Assembly (NCBI RefSeq): GCF_964204645.1
Contig: NC_134035.1
Coordinates: forward strand, 2,744,001-2,804,000
Origin: Tubulanus polymorphus
Lineage: Eukaryota; Nemertea; Palaeonemertea; Tubulaniformes; Tubulanidae
Reading direction: 5' to 3'
DNA length: 60,000 bases
Made by a program: the position numbers and the translations under genes. Positions 50,390-60,000 of the stretch are shown here, piece after piece (position 1 is the first letter of the stretch; each line of letters begins with the position of its first letter). Below the pieces are notes generated by a model, which worked only from the letters and a program-made list of their open reading frames with translations, did not search any database and was not told the origin of the DNA.

Positions 50390-50442
50390 ATTTATTCTGA
50401 GGTTTCGAGGTTTTGAATAAACTTCATCTTCAGAGAAACCAC
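50390..50442 (-). repeat. Penelope-type hammerhead-like motif
   Basis: The minus strand reads GGTTTCTCTGAAGATGAAG, a loop, then AAAACCTCGAAACCTC. The CTGAAGA box fits the hammerhead CUGANGA consensus. It is followed by a stem with six of seven pairs (GAAGTTT with AAACCTC-type sequence) and then GAAAC. Among the motifs of this kind in the window, this one has the best core. Confidence 0.45.
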
Positions 50443-51345
50443 GTGAATGAATAATATGTCATTGAAAAAATTATCAATTTCGAAAACTGAGGTCGCATCA
50501 GTCTAGCATTCGAGTGTATTACTAGATACTCATCTTGATATTCTGAACGAATTTTTCTTATTATGAGTATTATGATTATCATGATTATGATGTATCAGTA
50601 CCATCGAGCGTTAAAAACAAAAGCTATTTAAGGCTATACACTTGATCTTTAACCCGGACTAGCGATGTCTGAAAGTCCGAGAATTCGGAAAATACGTTTG
50701 GAAATCGGATAACTTCATTTCTCTTTTTTCCGAGTCATATCTGATATCGGCGAGGATATCTGTAAATACATTAGATCATCATTTACGCCGACATTACGTA
50801 CAATACATATGTACGTAATTTCACATTTCGACCGAACCCGCTCGGTCTGGAAAGTGGAAAAAAATGTCAGAAATACAAGCCGTAAGTTGACTTTAGCGTG
50901 ACTGAGCATATCGACTAACGGCGGTCGGAGAACGAAAACAATCCCGGCTAAGATCGCCGGGTTGCATGCTTAGCTTAGACTTCAATAATTAGTCGAATTG
51001 CTAGAGAACGTCGGCTTCAACCGAAGAAGAAAACGAATCGAAACAGCACGCTGAATATTCGACGTTCATACCGTTTTTAATTTGACAACGATCCCCTCGA
51101 GGTAGACAACTCGACGGAAGCCTATTCAAGTATTCCAGTTCAAAACGGCTGAGTTTCGAAATTAAAAGAAACGTCGACGCGATCAGAGCCACCGCCAGAA
51201 AACGCTGCTACACACAGAGAAAGATGGAAAGTGACCAGGGGCTAATTTTCTTCACCGCGGTATAATCCGCGATCAATTCTCTTTGAGGTTTCGGCTGATC
51301 TGCTGCTGCGCGCGTCTGAAGTGAATTATGTCTATTAATCGTTGT

Positions 51346-51546
51346 GAGAATTGCCCCAACATTATCGTTATCGACAACGCGCTACTGCCGTTAATACTTA
51401 AAGATCAGCTATTTTTTTCCGACGGCGCATTTTTGTCGTTCTCCTCACAATATTGAGCCAGAAACTCTTTCTCTCTTTCTCTTTCTGCCGGGTCATGATT
51501 AAGGTGATCTATCTTTGTGCATTAAATGCGTAATTGCTTTGATATG
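51346..51546 (+). repeat. 200-bp dispersed repeat, copy 1
   Basis: GAGAATTGCCCCAACATT, ATCGACAA, GACGGCGCATTTTTG, GAGCCAGAA, CTCTCTTT, TCATGATT, TTTGTGCATTAAAT, TTTGATAT. The same blocks recur in the same order at 57335-57548. Confidence 0.75.
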
Positions 51547-53688
51547 GAGGAGACCCGAGTGTACGTATATACAAGCGAACGATGCCTTAGAACATCGGAA
51601 CGAATAGAAAGATGTCGATTTTTCCATCTGGCCTCAAAGTAAGAAATCTTGTATATAGGAATCTACAGAAATCATACGATCTGCTGCTTGAGATCTAACG
51701 GATCATTCAGAAAAAGGGAATTGTAATTTGAAATCTGAGATTGTCCGGATGGGATCGATCTAGAAAGGCCCTCAGGTCACCACCGACGCGGCACTGATGG
51801 CCATTTGCTGACCGCGCCCAGGAACTAAAAGCAACCACCAGCAACGTATTCAAACGTTCAAGTCCAATCCGTTTTTCGACAGTGCCGCGGCCCCGGGGCA
51901 TGTTCCGATTGGAGAGAGGCCTATTCTTGACAAACACTACCACCTGGCGGGTTGACTGGCTGAAGAAAAAATAACCAATTGCTGAGTCGGCTTCTAGTCG
52001 AATTCTCGAATGGTCGATGCTATTTTAGATATGTCAATTAAAAAACTACTTCAAAAATATAGAATTGAATCTTGTTGTATTTGACAAATGATTCGAAAGC
52101 AAAACAACCAGTGTCGCAGGTAATTTTGTTCTACCATAATGTGCCCAGTTCAACAGTTCCTCTTTACTTTACTTTACTTGTTAAAGTTGGACTTAATCAA
52201 ATTGAAAATAGATTAATTCAGTCAAATCAATTATAATCAAATTATTAGAGTCAAATCACGCCGAGACTACGGAACCGGACCCAGGCCAGGACATCTACTG
52301 ACGTCGCGGTGTCCGGACATTTTTTTCGACCGCGGTGTATTGTCTTTCTCGACGCGTTTAGCAATACGTTTAATATGTATGCGCTGTGTGGCTATCGTCT
52401 GCCGAGTGAACAATCCGAAGCTCTTTTGGGAGAGAAATGATGATGAATTCTCGATGCGATGTCAACGCCGGCGCCGAATTTGCATATTTGCGTCGACTAA
52501 ACCGGGCAACCCTTCCTGGTTAAATATACTCGCGACTTTAGTCTGAGAGAGAACGCAGGAAACGCTTTCTCGAGCATCAGTCGGTTGTTCAGTCAACTAT
52601 TTCCATAATTTGTGGTCAAATAGAGGAGAACTTCTTTGAGGAGTTCATTCGCTTTTCAGACGACATTACTGTCTTATTAAGACGTAAACAAAAACAGAGC
52701 AAATATCTTTAACGTCTTCAAAGATTTATCCATTCGAGTTTACATTGGAAATAAACGAAATTCTCGTTGTCACGATTCACGATGTTATCTTTTAAATTTC
52801 GTTCGAAATTACGGATATTTTGGAACCTGTTTTGTCGATTTAGTCGAACTTAAAAATTAGAATGAAATTTAGTTTTTCGCTTCACGATGTTTTTTCACTT
52901 TCCAAATTTCATATCACAATTTACGGATATTTTCACAAAGTATTTTGTCGGTTTCCTGAAATTAGTTCAACGATTCATGAGTCGAGTTTATCATAGTTTA
53001 GCCTGAAGTTTACAACATTCCGATGTGCGTATATATCAAATTCAGAATCGACGAATCGATATCGATACCTTGGCCTTGAATGAATAAATACATATTCCGG
53101 ATTAACATTTGCGATAATTCTGAAGACTTTGAAAATTGATACCGCAGAATGCGATATTGATTCAGCTAAAATATTCGCATTAACAAGAAGTAATAGTTAA
53201 CCGGATTGGATTTCTATTCAGAATTAGGAAAATCAGATAACGGAACGATTCAAAAATTGATATTTAGCAATGGACTATTGTCTATATATATCTTTGTATA
53301 AAATTGAACTTGCGTTGCCTGTTAGTCAATACGATTATGATATAGATTTGTACAGAAAAAGGAATTTTCATCCAGAAAAAAAAACGGTTTCAGGGAGCAT
53401 TGGATAGATTTCATCGATCGATAGGAGATATAAACATCTTTGTAGAACTGAATCTTTTAACATATCGGGTAAGAGTCGATTTATATTCATTCTGTATTGG
53501 ATTGCCTCCCTGCTGGTGGTCTGAATTCGAGCTCAATTAAAATCTAATAGATTTCAATTAAAAGTTCTTCCAGTAATTTGCAAGTCAACAAAGATCAGAA
53601 AGGTGGTTATGTCGTTAGCCAGAGTTGACTAAGTGACTTAAGAATTTGATTTCAGCTTATTGCCGCAGTTTAATCCAGTCTGTAAGTC

Positions 53689-54648
53689 ATGACCGCACTG
53701 ACAACAAACTCGACCTTACAACTGAAGATCGGTCTACCTTACTCATCGACGATATTACTACAGTCGATATCAAGACTAACCGACGAACGCCTGCGGCTTT
53801 TCGTCGTGATATTTCAACCGATCGTGTTTCTGTTCGGATGCGTGGGCAACCTGGCCAGCCTGTGCGTAATGACCAGCGCTAAATTCAGACACCTGTCCTA
53901 CGCGAACTACGTCGCCGCGTTGGCCGTGTCCGATTTCGTGTCGGCGATTTTCTTCGCCGCGCCGGTGCTGTACCACTTCAGTCCGTTCCCGCAAATGACG
54001 CTGACCGCGTGCAGATTCTACGAGTACCTCTACAAACACGCGACCACTGTCAGCGTCTATACGATTATGGCGATTACCGTCGAGCGATTTCTACTGGTTC
54101 TTTACCCGTTGAAGGCGCGGTTATTTTGCACGGGTAGATTCGCTCGGCTGGTTATCGCCGGCCTGGTCGTGCTGACGTCGGTCGCCTCCGTGTACTTCTC
54201 GACGACGTTGCGCTACGACACGGCCGGTAAACTCGGTTGTTACTACACGCGCCGCGATCAGCGATTGTCCTTCACGGTCATGGTCGTCTACAAGTATACG
54301 GTGCCGTTTTCGACGGTCGCCACGCTCAACGCGGTTACCGTCGTCAACTTGTGCAAGCAGCGCGATTTCGGGGCCGGTGATAGTAAATCGGCCCGCGCTC
54401 GGCGCACCACGCTGATGCTGGTCAGCGTCAGCGCAACGTTCTTGGTGACCACGTTACCGTCGACGATCCGCGCCGTCACTGCCATCAACCCGATAAAATT
54501 CGGCAGTCCGTTTGGCGATGAGATTTGGGCAGCGGCGACGGCTTTACTTCTCAGTTGCAACTTTTCGCTGAATTTCTACATTTACCTACTGACGGGCACG
54601 GAAATCAGAAACTTTGTCTGGGTTAGAATCAAATGCGCACATACTTAA
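53689..54648 (+). CDS. intronless class A (rhodopsin-family) peptide-type GPCR, 319 aa
   Basis: Seven membrane helices at roughly 35-60, 71-95, 106-138, 150-172, 194-222, 238-265 and 278-302. The class A landmarks are G-N54 in helix 1, L-A-V-S-D82 in helix 2, the C108-C184 disulfide pair linking helix 3 and the second outer loop, E-R-F (132-134) in place of D-R-Y, P257 in helix 6 and N-F-Y-I-Y (295-299) in place of N-P-x-x-Y. An N-S-T glycosylation site lies at 7. The stop TAA at 53683 is in frame just before the ATG, which fixes the start, and the C-tail is only about 15 residues. P-L-K-A-R with F-C-T after helix 3 recalls TRH- and FMRFamide-receptor-like families of invertebrates, but the ligand cannot be told. 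It probably sits in the plasma membrane and signals through G proteins. Exonic GC is clearly higher than the flanks. A TTTGATTTCAG acceptor ending near 53655 suggests an upstream non-coding exon. Confidence 0.9.
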   Translation: MTALTTNSTLQLKIGLPYSSTILLQSISRLTDERLRLFVVIFQPIVFLFGCVGNLASLCVMTSAKFRHLSYANYVAALAVSDFVSAIFFAAPVLYHFSPFPQMTLTACRFYEYLYKHATTVSVYTIMAITVERFLLVLYPLKARLFCTGRFARLVIAGLVVLTSVASVYFSTTLRYDTAGKLGCYYTRRDQRLSFTVMVVYKYTVPFSTVATLNAVTVVNLCKQRDFGAGDSKSARARRTTLMLVSVSATFLVTTLPSTIRAVTAINPIKFGSPFGDEIWAAATALLLSCNFSLNFYIYLLTGTEIRNFVWVRIKCAHT

Positions 54649-57334
54649 GCGTTTCGTATAGTAGCCACTATAGCATATATTCATATACATGTTTATTGGT
54701 ACTGTTCAAACTTAATCAAACAGTGCGCTGGATTTTCTAACAATCCAATTTTCCAAATCGTCATGAAGAGAAGAAAAAGAAAAAACAAAAGAGCTTAGCT
54801 AACAAATCTACAGCATCTTAAAACGACAATTTTGTTTAATTAATACCGGACGTGTGTGTGTGTATCATCACTGTTTAAACAACACTAAACTGGATTCTCT
54901 GATAATTTTCACAAATTCACATTCATTTCTATGAAAAGAGAAAAACGAAAGGAACTAAGCCATATCTTGAACCGACGATTTGTTCGATAAGTATGAATGG
55001 ACATTTAATCTTTTTGTGAATTAAAAGGCCCGAACGTCCCCGTTCTAACATCAGAATGTAGGTTTGCATTACTTTTGCATCCAGTATTTCAACACCATCA
55101 CTGTATAAATAAGAGGTGGAAATATGCATAGTTTGAATAAATTGGTTTAAACGCGTCTCTTTACGTAACACACACAATATATAGTTGCTGCTTTGAGACT
55201 TCTTCGTCGCTGCGTCGTCAAAAAGACATTTTCTTTTAGATCTTTGTAACTATGCTATAGATGTGCTATCTAAACATACGAGATTCAATTATTTCATTAT
55301 AAAGCGACTCTGTAAGTCTAAGGCTCGGTTACCATATTCGTAATTCATATGCAATGTATATGTCACTATATACAATATAATAAAGAAATAGAAATGTAAT
55401 GACATAAAGGTTTATTCAAACATTTGGGAAGATATACGTATCTCGTAGTTCAGCAAACAAAGACGCAGATGAAGGCGCGTTAAATGGGATGAAAAGCTTT
55501 TGCGACGCGAATACACGTAATGGATGCCTACATTCGTGATTAATTTGATTCGGTTTGGACCAATTTTCCGTTCGTTTTATGACTTTGAAATAACGAGAAA
55601 GCGGCAACGTTTTATAATCTAAACGAAAACGAAGATTTTTGCGCATGAATTTTCGCGTCATTTCATATTACGACAGAGTTAACAACATAGAGACAACGGC
55701 AAAACTGCGAGTCGATTGCAATAAATACATTTACAATGAAGATTCATTCCTTCCTTGTTTCCGCACTTATTCAAAGTCTGGAAATGCGAACCTAATCGTA
55801 AGGTCGATATCTTGTCTTTATGGACGAACAGTGTTCCGGTATATTCGGGTAACGTTTCGATAATCAGACTCGCAGGAATTCGGACTTATTTCGGTTCGTT
55901 GTATATAGGCCTAATACATATATACCAGTGGGTCAAGGGAACCGATGCTGCTCGCTCGGCCGAAGAAGAAGCAATGGACTTAACGAAAGGCTCGGAGATC
56001 GTGACAATTAGTATTGTATATTCTTACAGCCAATATGAAACCGGAAAGAAATTATAAATCACGAGACTAAGGAACCGCAGACGATGGAACGAGAATCAGA
56101 TATCACTGTTTACGTCAGAGGAGTTCTGAAATCAGTATATACACAGAGGCAGATTTAGGGGACGGTCTCGGGGGTCCGGACCCTTGCCTTCCCATTGAGG
56201 GTGCCCTTTCCGCCAAGAAAAAGATCGTTAAACCTGCAAATTTGACACGCATCCTCTTTAGGATATTGCATATTATTTTCCAATACATTCTTTTAGAAAA
56301 TAACCAATACCGAGTGGGACCCCACTAGTAGCCTATATATGACATGGCTGCTTTAACTGAAAAATGTCTCTTCTTTTTTCCTCGACTGAATAATCAGTAC
56401 AACTCATAAACTAGAGCGATAAAAAGGAAAACAATAACGGGGGCTATTGAATATAAAACCAATCACTAAAATTGTAACCAATATCGCTAGTGTAATAGAA
56501 GGAACTCGGCTTTCGAAACTGAATTTGTGAAATTTTCAAGATCAAAGAAAGCGCCTACGTATCTTCCCAACAAAATTATGGCGATAGTATATAACGGCCT
56601 TGACCTAAGCCAATGAGAATATCATCAAATCATAAATCAGCTAGATAATAATTTTTTGCGTATCAAAATGTTCACCCCTGGCTGAGGCTGTACCACAGAG
56701 ATCTCCGTCGCTCTACGATCCTATAGTGCGGTATATCAGACACTAAGGTTCTTGGGGAAAAATGCCACTTTCTGAGTTGAACGTGCTAATTTTTCTGCCT
56801 TTCTCTTTTTTTCATTACGCGCATTTAAGGTGTATTTTATTTAGGCTCGGCGTAAATTTCTACTTGTCGATATCGATATATTCAATGAATCAATCGCTAA
56901 TATACGGTGTAATTGAACAGTGCGTTCAAATTTACCAATAACCGATCAAAGAACGAAACGCGCTTTGGTTGAAACATTTATGGTTGATTATTTCAAAGGT
57001 TAAAACTATCGATGATTATAGGAAACCCGAACACTGCGCGGTGTTGGTGGTGTTCTTCGATCACAGATCAATCGATCGTTGAAAGGAGAACGACCGAAAA
57101 CAAAAACGTTTGAAAATGATCCCACACAAAGAATCTATTCCGATAACGCGTCATGGATGATTACGTTTCTGCTGAAAACTCGTCTAAAACTTTAAAACCC
57201 TTGCGTGGAATGAAAACAGTTTCAATAAAATTGCGACCTTTGTTTACGAAGATTTTTTTAAGTATCCAATAACTGTAACTATTGCGCAGTGCCCTTGTGT
57301 CCTTAATCTATGTGTTACACATTTTGTTTTGTCT
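54649..57334. other. GPCR 3' flank and spacer
   Basis: A candidate AATAAA lies at 55379-55384, about 730 bp after the stop. The repeat near 56145-56340 is the only other feature seen. Confidence 0.35.
56145..56340. repeat. dispersed repeat with GGGGGTCCGGACCC palindrome
   Basis: GAGGCAGATTTAGGGG, GGGGGTCCGGACCC, GGGTGCCCTTTC, CACGCATCCTCTTTAGGAT and a closing GTGGGACCCCAC. Related to 2062-2330. Confidence 0.45.
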
Positions 57335-57548
57335 GAGAATTGCCCCAACATTGGGCTGATCTCTATCGACAAACTCTGCTCCCTTTATACTTCACGATCT
57401 ACAACTTTTTCCGATGGCGCATTTTTGCCTCATTAGCTAAGATATTGAACCAGAACCCCCTCTCTCTTTTCCTCTTATGCACAAGGCCATGATTGGCGCA
57501 ATGGATTATCCGTCTTCGTGCACTAAATCAGTAAATTGTTTGGATATA
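57335..57548 (+). repeat. 200-bp dispersed repeat, copy 2
   Basis: GAGAATTGCCCCAACATTGG, CTATCGACAA, GATGGCGCATTTTTG, GAACCAGAA, CTCTCTTTT, CATGATTGG, TTCGTGCACTAAAT, TTTGGATAT, collinear with 51346-51546. Confidence 0.75.
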
Positions 57549-60000
57549 TTTTACAGTTTACTTACGTATATCTAGGTATGATGACGGGTCTTCTACTACA
57601 GGGTCCGCCTGGCTTGCCGATCTACAGCGTTCAGACCATCGCCGGATCGTTATATATACTTCCTTCTCTTCTTTGCCCCAGGGTCTCGAGTTCTTGGCCA
57701 GAAGATGTCTTGTTGCTTTCATCCACGACAGTTCAGTGTTGCGCATAGTACTAACACAATGACGGTATGCAACGCCCTGAACTCGATTTCATGGTCATCG
57801 GTCGTAACGGAGATACACGTACTATGCAGTCGGTTCCATCATGCTGGACACTGTTTTAGATTCCATGGTTCCATCGATGATTGCTTTCGGGGCTAATTTC
57901 ACGCAGAGGTGACTGGCATAAATACCTATAGTAATATCAAAAACTTCGAATTAATTCAAAAAATGACAAATCTCCCTGCACGCAAACTATATACGTATTT
58001 GGAGTTTCTTCTTCAAGGAATAAAGTCTCAAGCCTATATCGCATCGTCCGTACCCTAATGCACGGACGTCACGTGATATTGCCTGGCAAGGCCGTCTTTT
58101 AAATTCAATTTGCTCGCATTTGACTTCACTGGCGTAACCTCTATACCAGGACAGTTCTGCAATTCACGTAGAATAATACGACAAATCTACGGAACACATC
58201 GTCGACGACTCGTATTCGTATATTGTATTAATACAGCTTCAATATTGCGTTCATTTTTCGCTCGCCGGATAAGTGAGTACTCTTTACTCGCGGTGGTAAT
58301 CTGTTTAACCGCGGCTGTCGACCTTCGTTTACCACTAAACGAACGACCAAGTACCATCCACTCACACGCCGCCGATAATCCGATTATAGTAAAATGTTAC
58401 GTAGGTTTTTTTTTCAGCGAGATTTACTATATCGCGATTCCCATACGAGTACTCTAAACGAGGAAACTGACGAATACATCCGCCCTATACACAATTTTCA
58501 TTCCCAAAAGCAATAAACCATTTTTACGGTGACCAGCCGCCATTTTCAGGGTGCTTTTTACCTAGTTTGCCTCGATTGTTCTCTTTCTATGAAAACTATT
58601 TTCGATGCGTATCTTGTATTACATAGAAACCGATGTCGTGATGGAATTTTACATATATATGATCACGCTCAAGGAATCCAGTCGAATCGTCAATTTCTTT
58701 CTTTAGATTGACCGCGTTATCGTCGGTATTTTTCGATAATGGATAGTTATAATGATATGATAACTCATTATCTTATAAAGCGCATTGCTAATTGAATTTA
58801 ATCAAGGCGCTTTACCAAGTCTAAAAAAACATAAGAATCATTAAGATACGATGACACATTGAGAAATTAAGTCGATACAAAATGATAATCACACTTCAAA
58901 TGTTCTTTAAAAGGGTAAGTTTTAAGATAACGCTTAGCAGCATCAATTGAAGGCTTTTCTCGAGAGTTTTAGGAAGGTGAGTTGCTGACATCTTAAAGGC
59001 TCGATGCTTCCATAATTTCGTATTGGTGCAATTCTTTTAGAAAACGTCAAATACGTTCGCATAGTTTTTCCTTCGCCTACGAAAAAGGAACACGTGTTAT
59101 AAGCTATGATCGAATAGCTTCTAGAATAATCGAACGGAGTGATCGAACGTCTTCGAGATTAAATGGGCGGTAACCGGAATGAAAATCAAAACAATTCATG
59201 CAAGATGAAATCAATTTTGATTTCATTTTCTAAAAAAGCAATGATGGCGGCTAATAAGCGCACAGCGAGCGCCGAAGGCGCGAGCTGGAAGCTCCCTAAG
59301 TTAATCGCGCGTGTGAGGCAAATTCAAATTTTCTATATTTCTCCATACCGTCCTTCTCAAAAAGTGTAGTTTACATCCGGGACACATGGGCATTGGCTAA
59401 ATCGTGGCAACGAAAATGACGGTCACGGATGGACTTTCGTCGAAACTTGCGGGCCGCGTCGCGCGGGTAGTTTAAATACGTGAATGAAGGATAACAAAAT
59501 TATTAGGTGTAATTTTCAGAATATTTACAAAGAATATTCACAAAATAATGTCAAAAAATGTTATTTTTAGTTCGTATTTCTCCGTAGAAACCGATTGCAA
59601 GACTGGATTCGAATCCCACAAAAACAGTCCCTTAGCAACGGGTCGAATGTTTACAGAATAACAAGCGCGCCGGTTTCACAGCATCACTAAGGGTCGAGTC
59701 CCGGAGAATAACGCGCGCACGCGGTCCGCGTGTTACAAAATGAACGCCCCGCTCCACACAAGTACTGAATAATTGACTCAAAATTTTGCCAATCCCTGGG
59801 AGTAAAATGCGGCACGTTTTTAACATATCGTATCTTTATGTGTTTTTTACTCCCGTTTTTCAAACGTTATTCCCCTTTTCCGTTTCGAGTAAAATTCGCT
59901 ATAATCCGTATTTAATATACCGTTGTTCCATTAATTCCGTACCCATGCAACCCGTTGTAATACTTAGGAACAAATCTTTAGTGTAAAACATATAAAACTA
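57549..60000. other. terminal spacer, no supported gene
   Basis: Short open frames only. One at 58265-58400 has a hydrophobic stretch like a signal peptide but no good start or domain. Confidence 0.3.

Larger units (their letters stand above)
46078..53640. other. spacer with repeat copies, no supported gene
   Basis: Contains the SINE-like element at 47100-47365, the family copy at 48520-48720, the Penelope-type motif near 50395-50440 and the repeat at 51346-51546. Open frames are short and unrecognised. Confidence 0.35.

Noticed and set aside
51829-51973. Plus-strand stretch whose translation (L-F-L-T-N-T-T-T-W) recalls a WW domain
   Set aside because: The first Trp and the P-P-G pattern are missing and the similarity is only a few residues; probably chance.
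53776-54039. Minus-strand open frames over the GPCR (also 54288-54560)
   Set aside because: Antisense shadows of a strongly coding, GC-rich exon; no domain.
58265-58400. Hydrophobic, signal-peptide-like stretch in a 115-codon frame
   Set aside because: No suitable ATG next to it and no domain after it; a downstream GTAGGT donor alone is not enough.
59600-59640. TTCGAATCC sequence resembling a tRNA T-arm
   Set aside because: No pairing acceptor stem, D-arm or A box at the right distance upstream.
1-60000. CRISPR arrays, bacterial operons, phage or viral genomes
   Set aside because: The only regular tandem array is the 10-bp minisatellite, and gene structure is plainly that of an animal nuclear genome.

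Overview
This is a piece of an animal nuclear genome. Coding blocks are short, GC-richer exons bounded by GT...AG introns, genes are kilobases long, and the spaces between are AT-rich and full of short dispersed repeats, retroelement scraps and palindromic elements. Nothing bacterial or viral was seen. The gene types and repeat style suggest a non-vertebrate bilaterian, probably a lophotrochozoan such as a mollusc, annelid or brachiopod. That placement is inference and no single feature proves it.

Region 1 (1-17.2 kb) is gene-rich and all on the + strand. It starts with the end of a truncated gene whose last clear exon is one complete sushi/CCP domain (686-892). Next is a complete seven-exon alpha-arrestin (ARRDC/TXNIP type, 397 aa; 1840-10632). 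About 1.1 kb further on is a complete ten-exon M14A metallocarboxypeptidase zymogen (427 aa; 11753-17184) with signal peptide, propeptide, all zinc ligands and the catalytic glutamate, and a hydrophobic residue at the specificity position (A-type). Every exon junction of the two complete genes was checked for reading-frame phase and all join.

Region 2 (17.2-53.6 kb) is a repeat-rich stretch with no gene that can be supported well. It holds copies of several dispersed repeat families, a 10-bp minisatellite (27400-27710), a tandem duplication carrying CRE-like TGACGTCA sites (29.2-29.55 kb), a decayed reverse-transcriptase fragment with the G-L-R-Q-G...L-S-P motif (about 45.8-46.1 kb) and a weak two-exon candidate that could be the start of a membrane protein (41939-42146).

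Region 3 (53.6-60 kb) holds one intact intronless class A (rhodopsin-family) peptide-type GPCR of 319 aa (53689-54648, +), followed by more repeat-bearing spacer.

The genes do not look like a functional cluster: a sushi protein, a trafficking adaptor, a secreted digestive-type protease and a receptor. The most interesting material is the repeat landscape, including Penelope-type hammerhead-like motifs, TIR-bounded palindromic elements and repeat copies lying right beside carboxypeptidase exons. No new multi-gene system was found.
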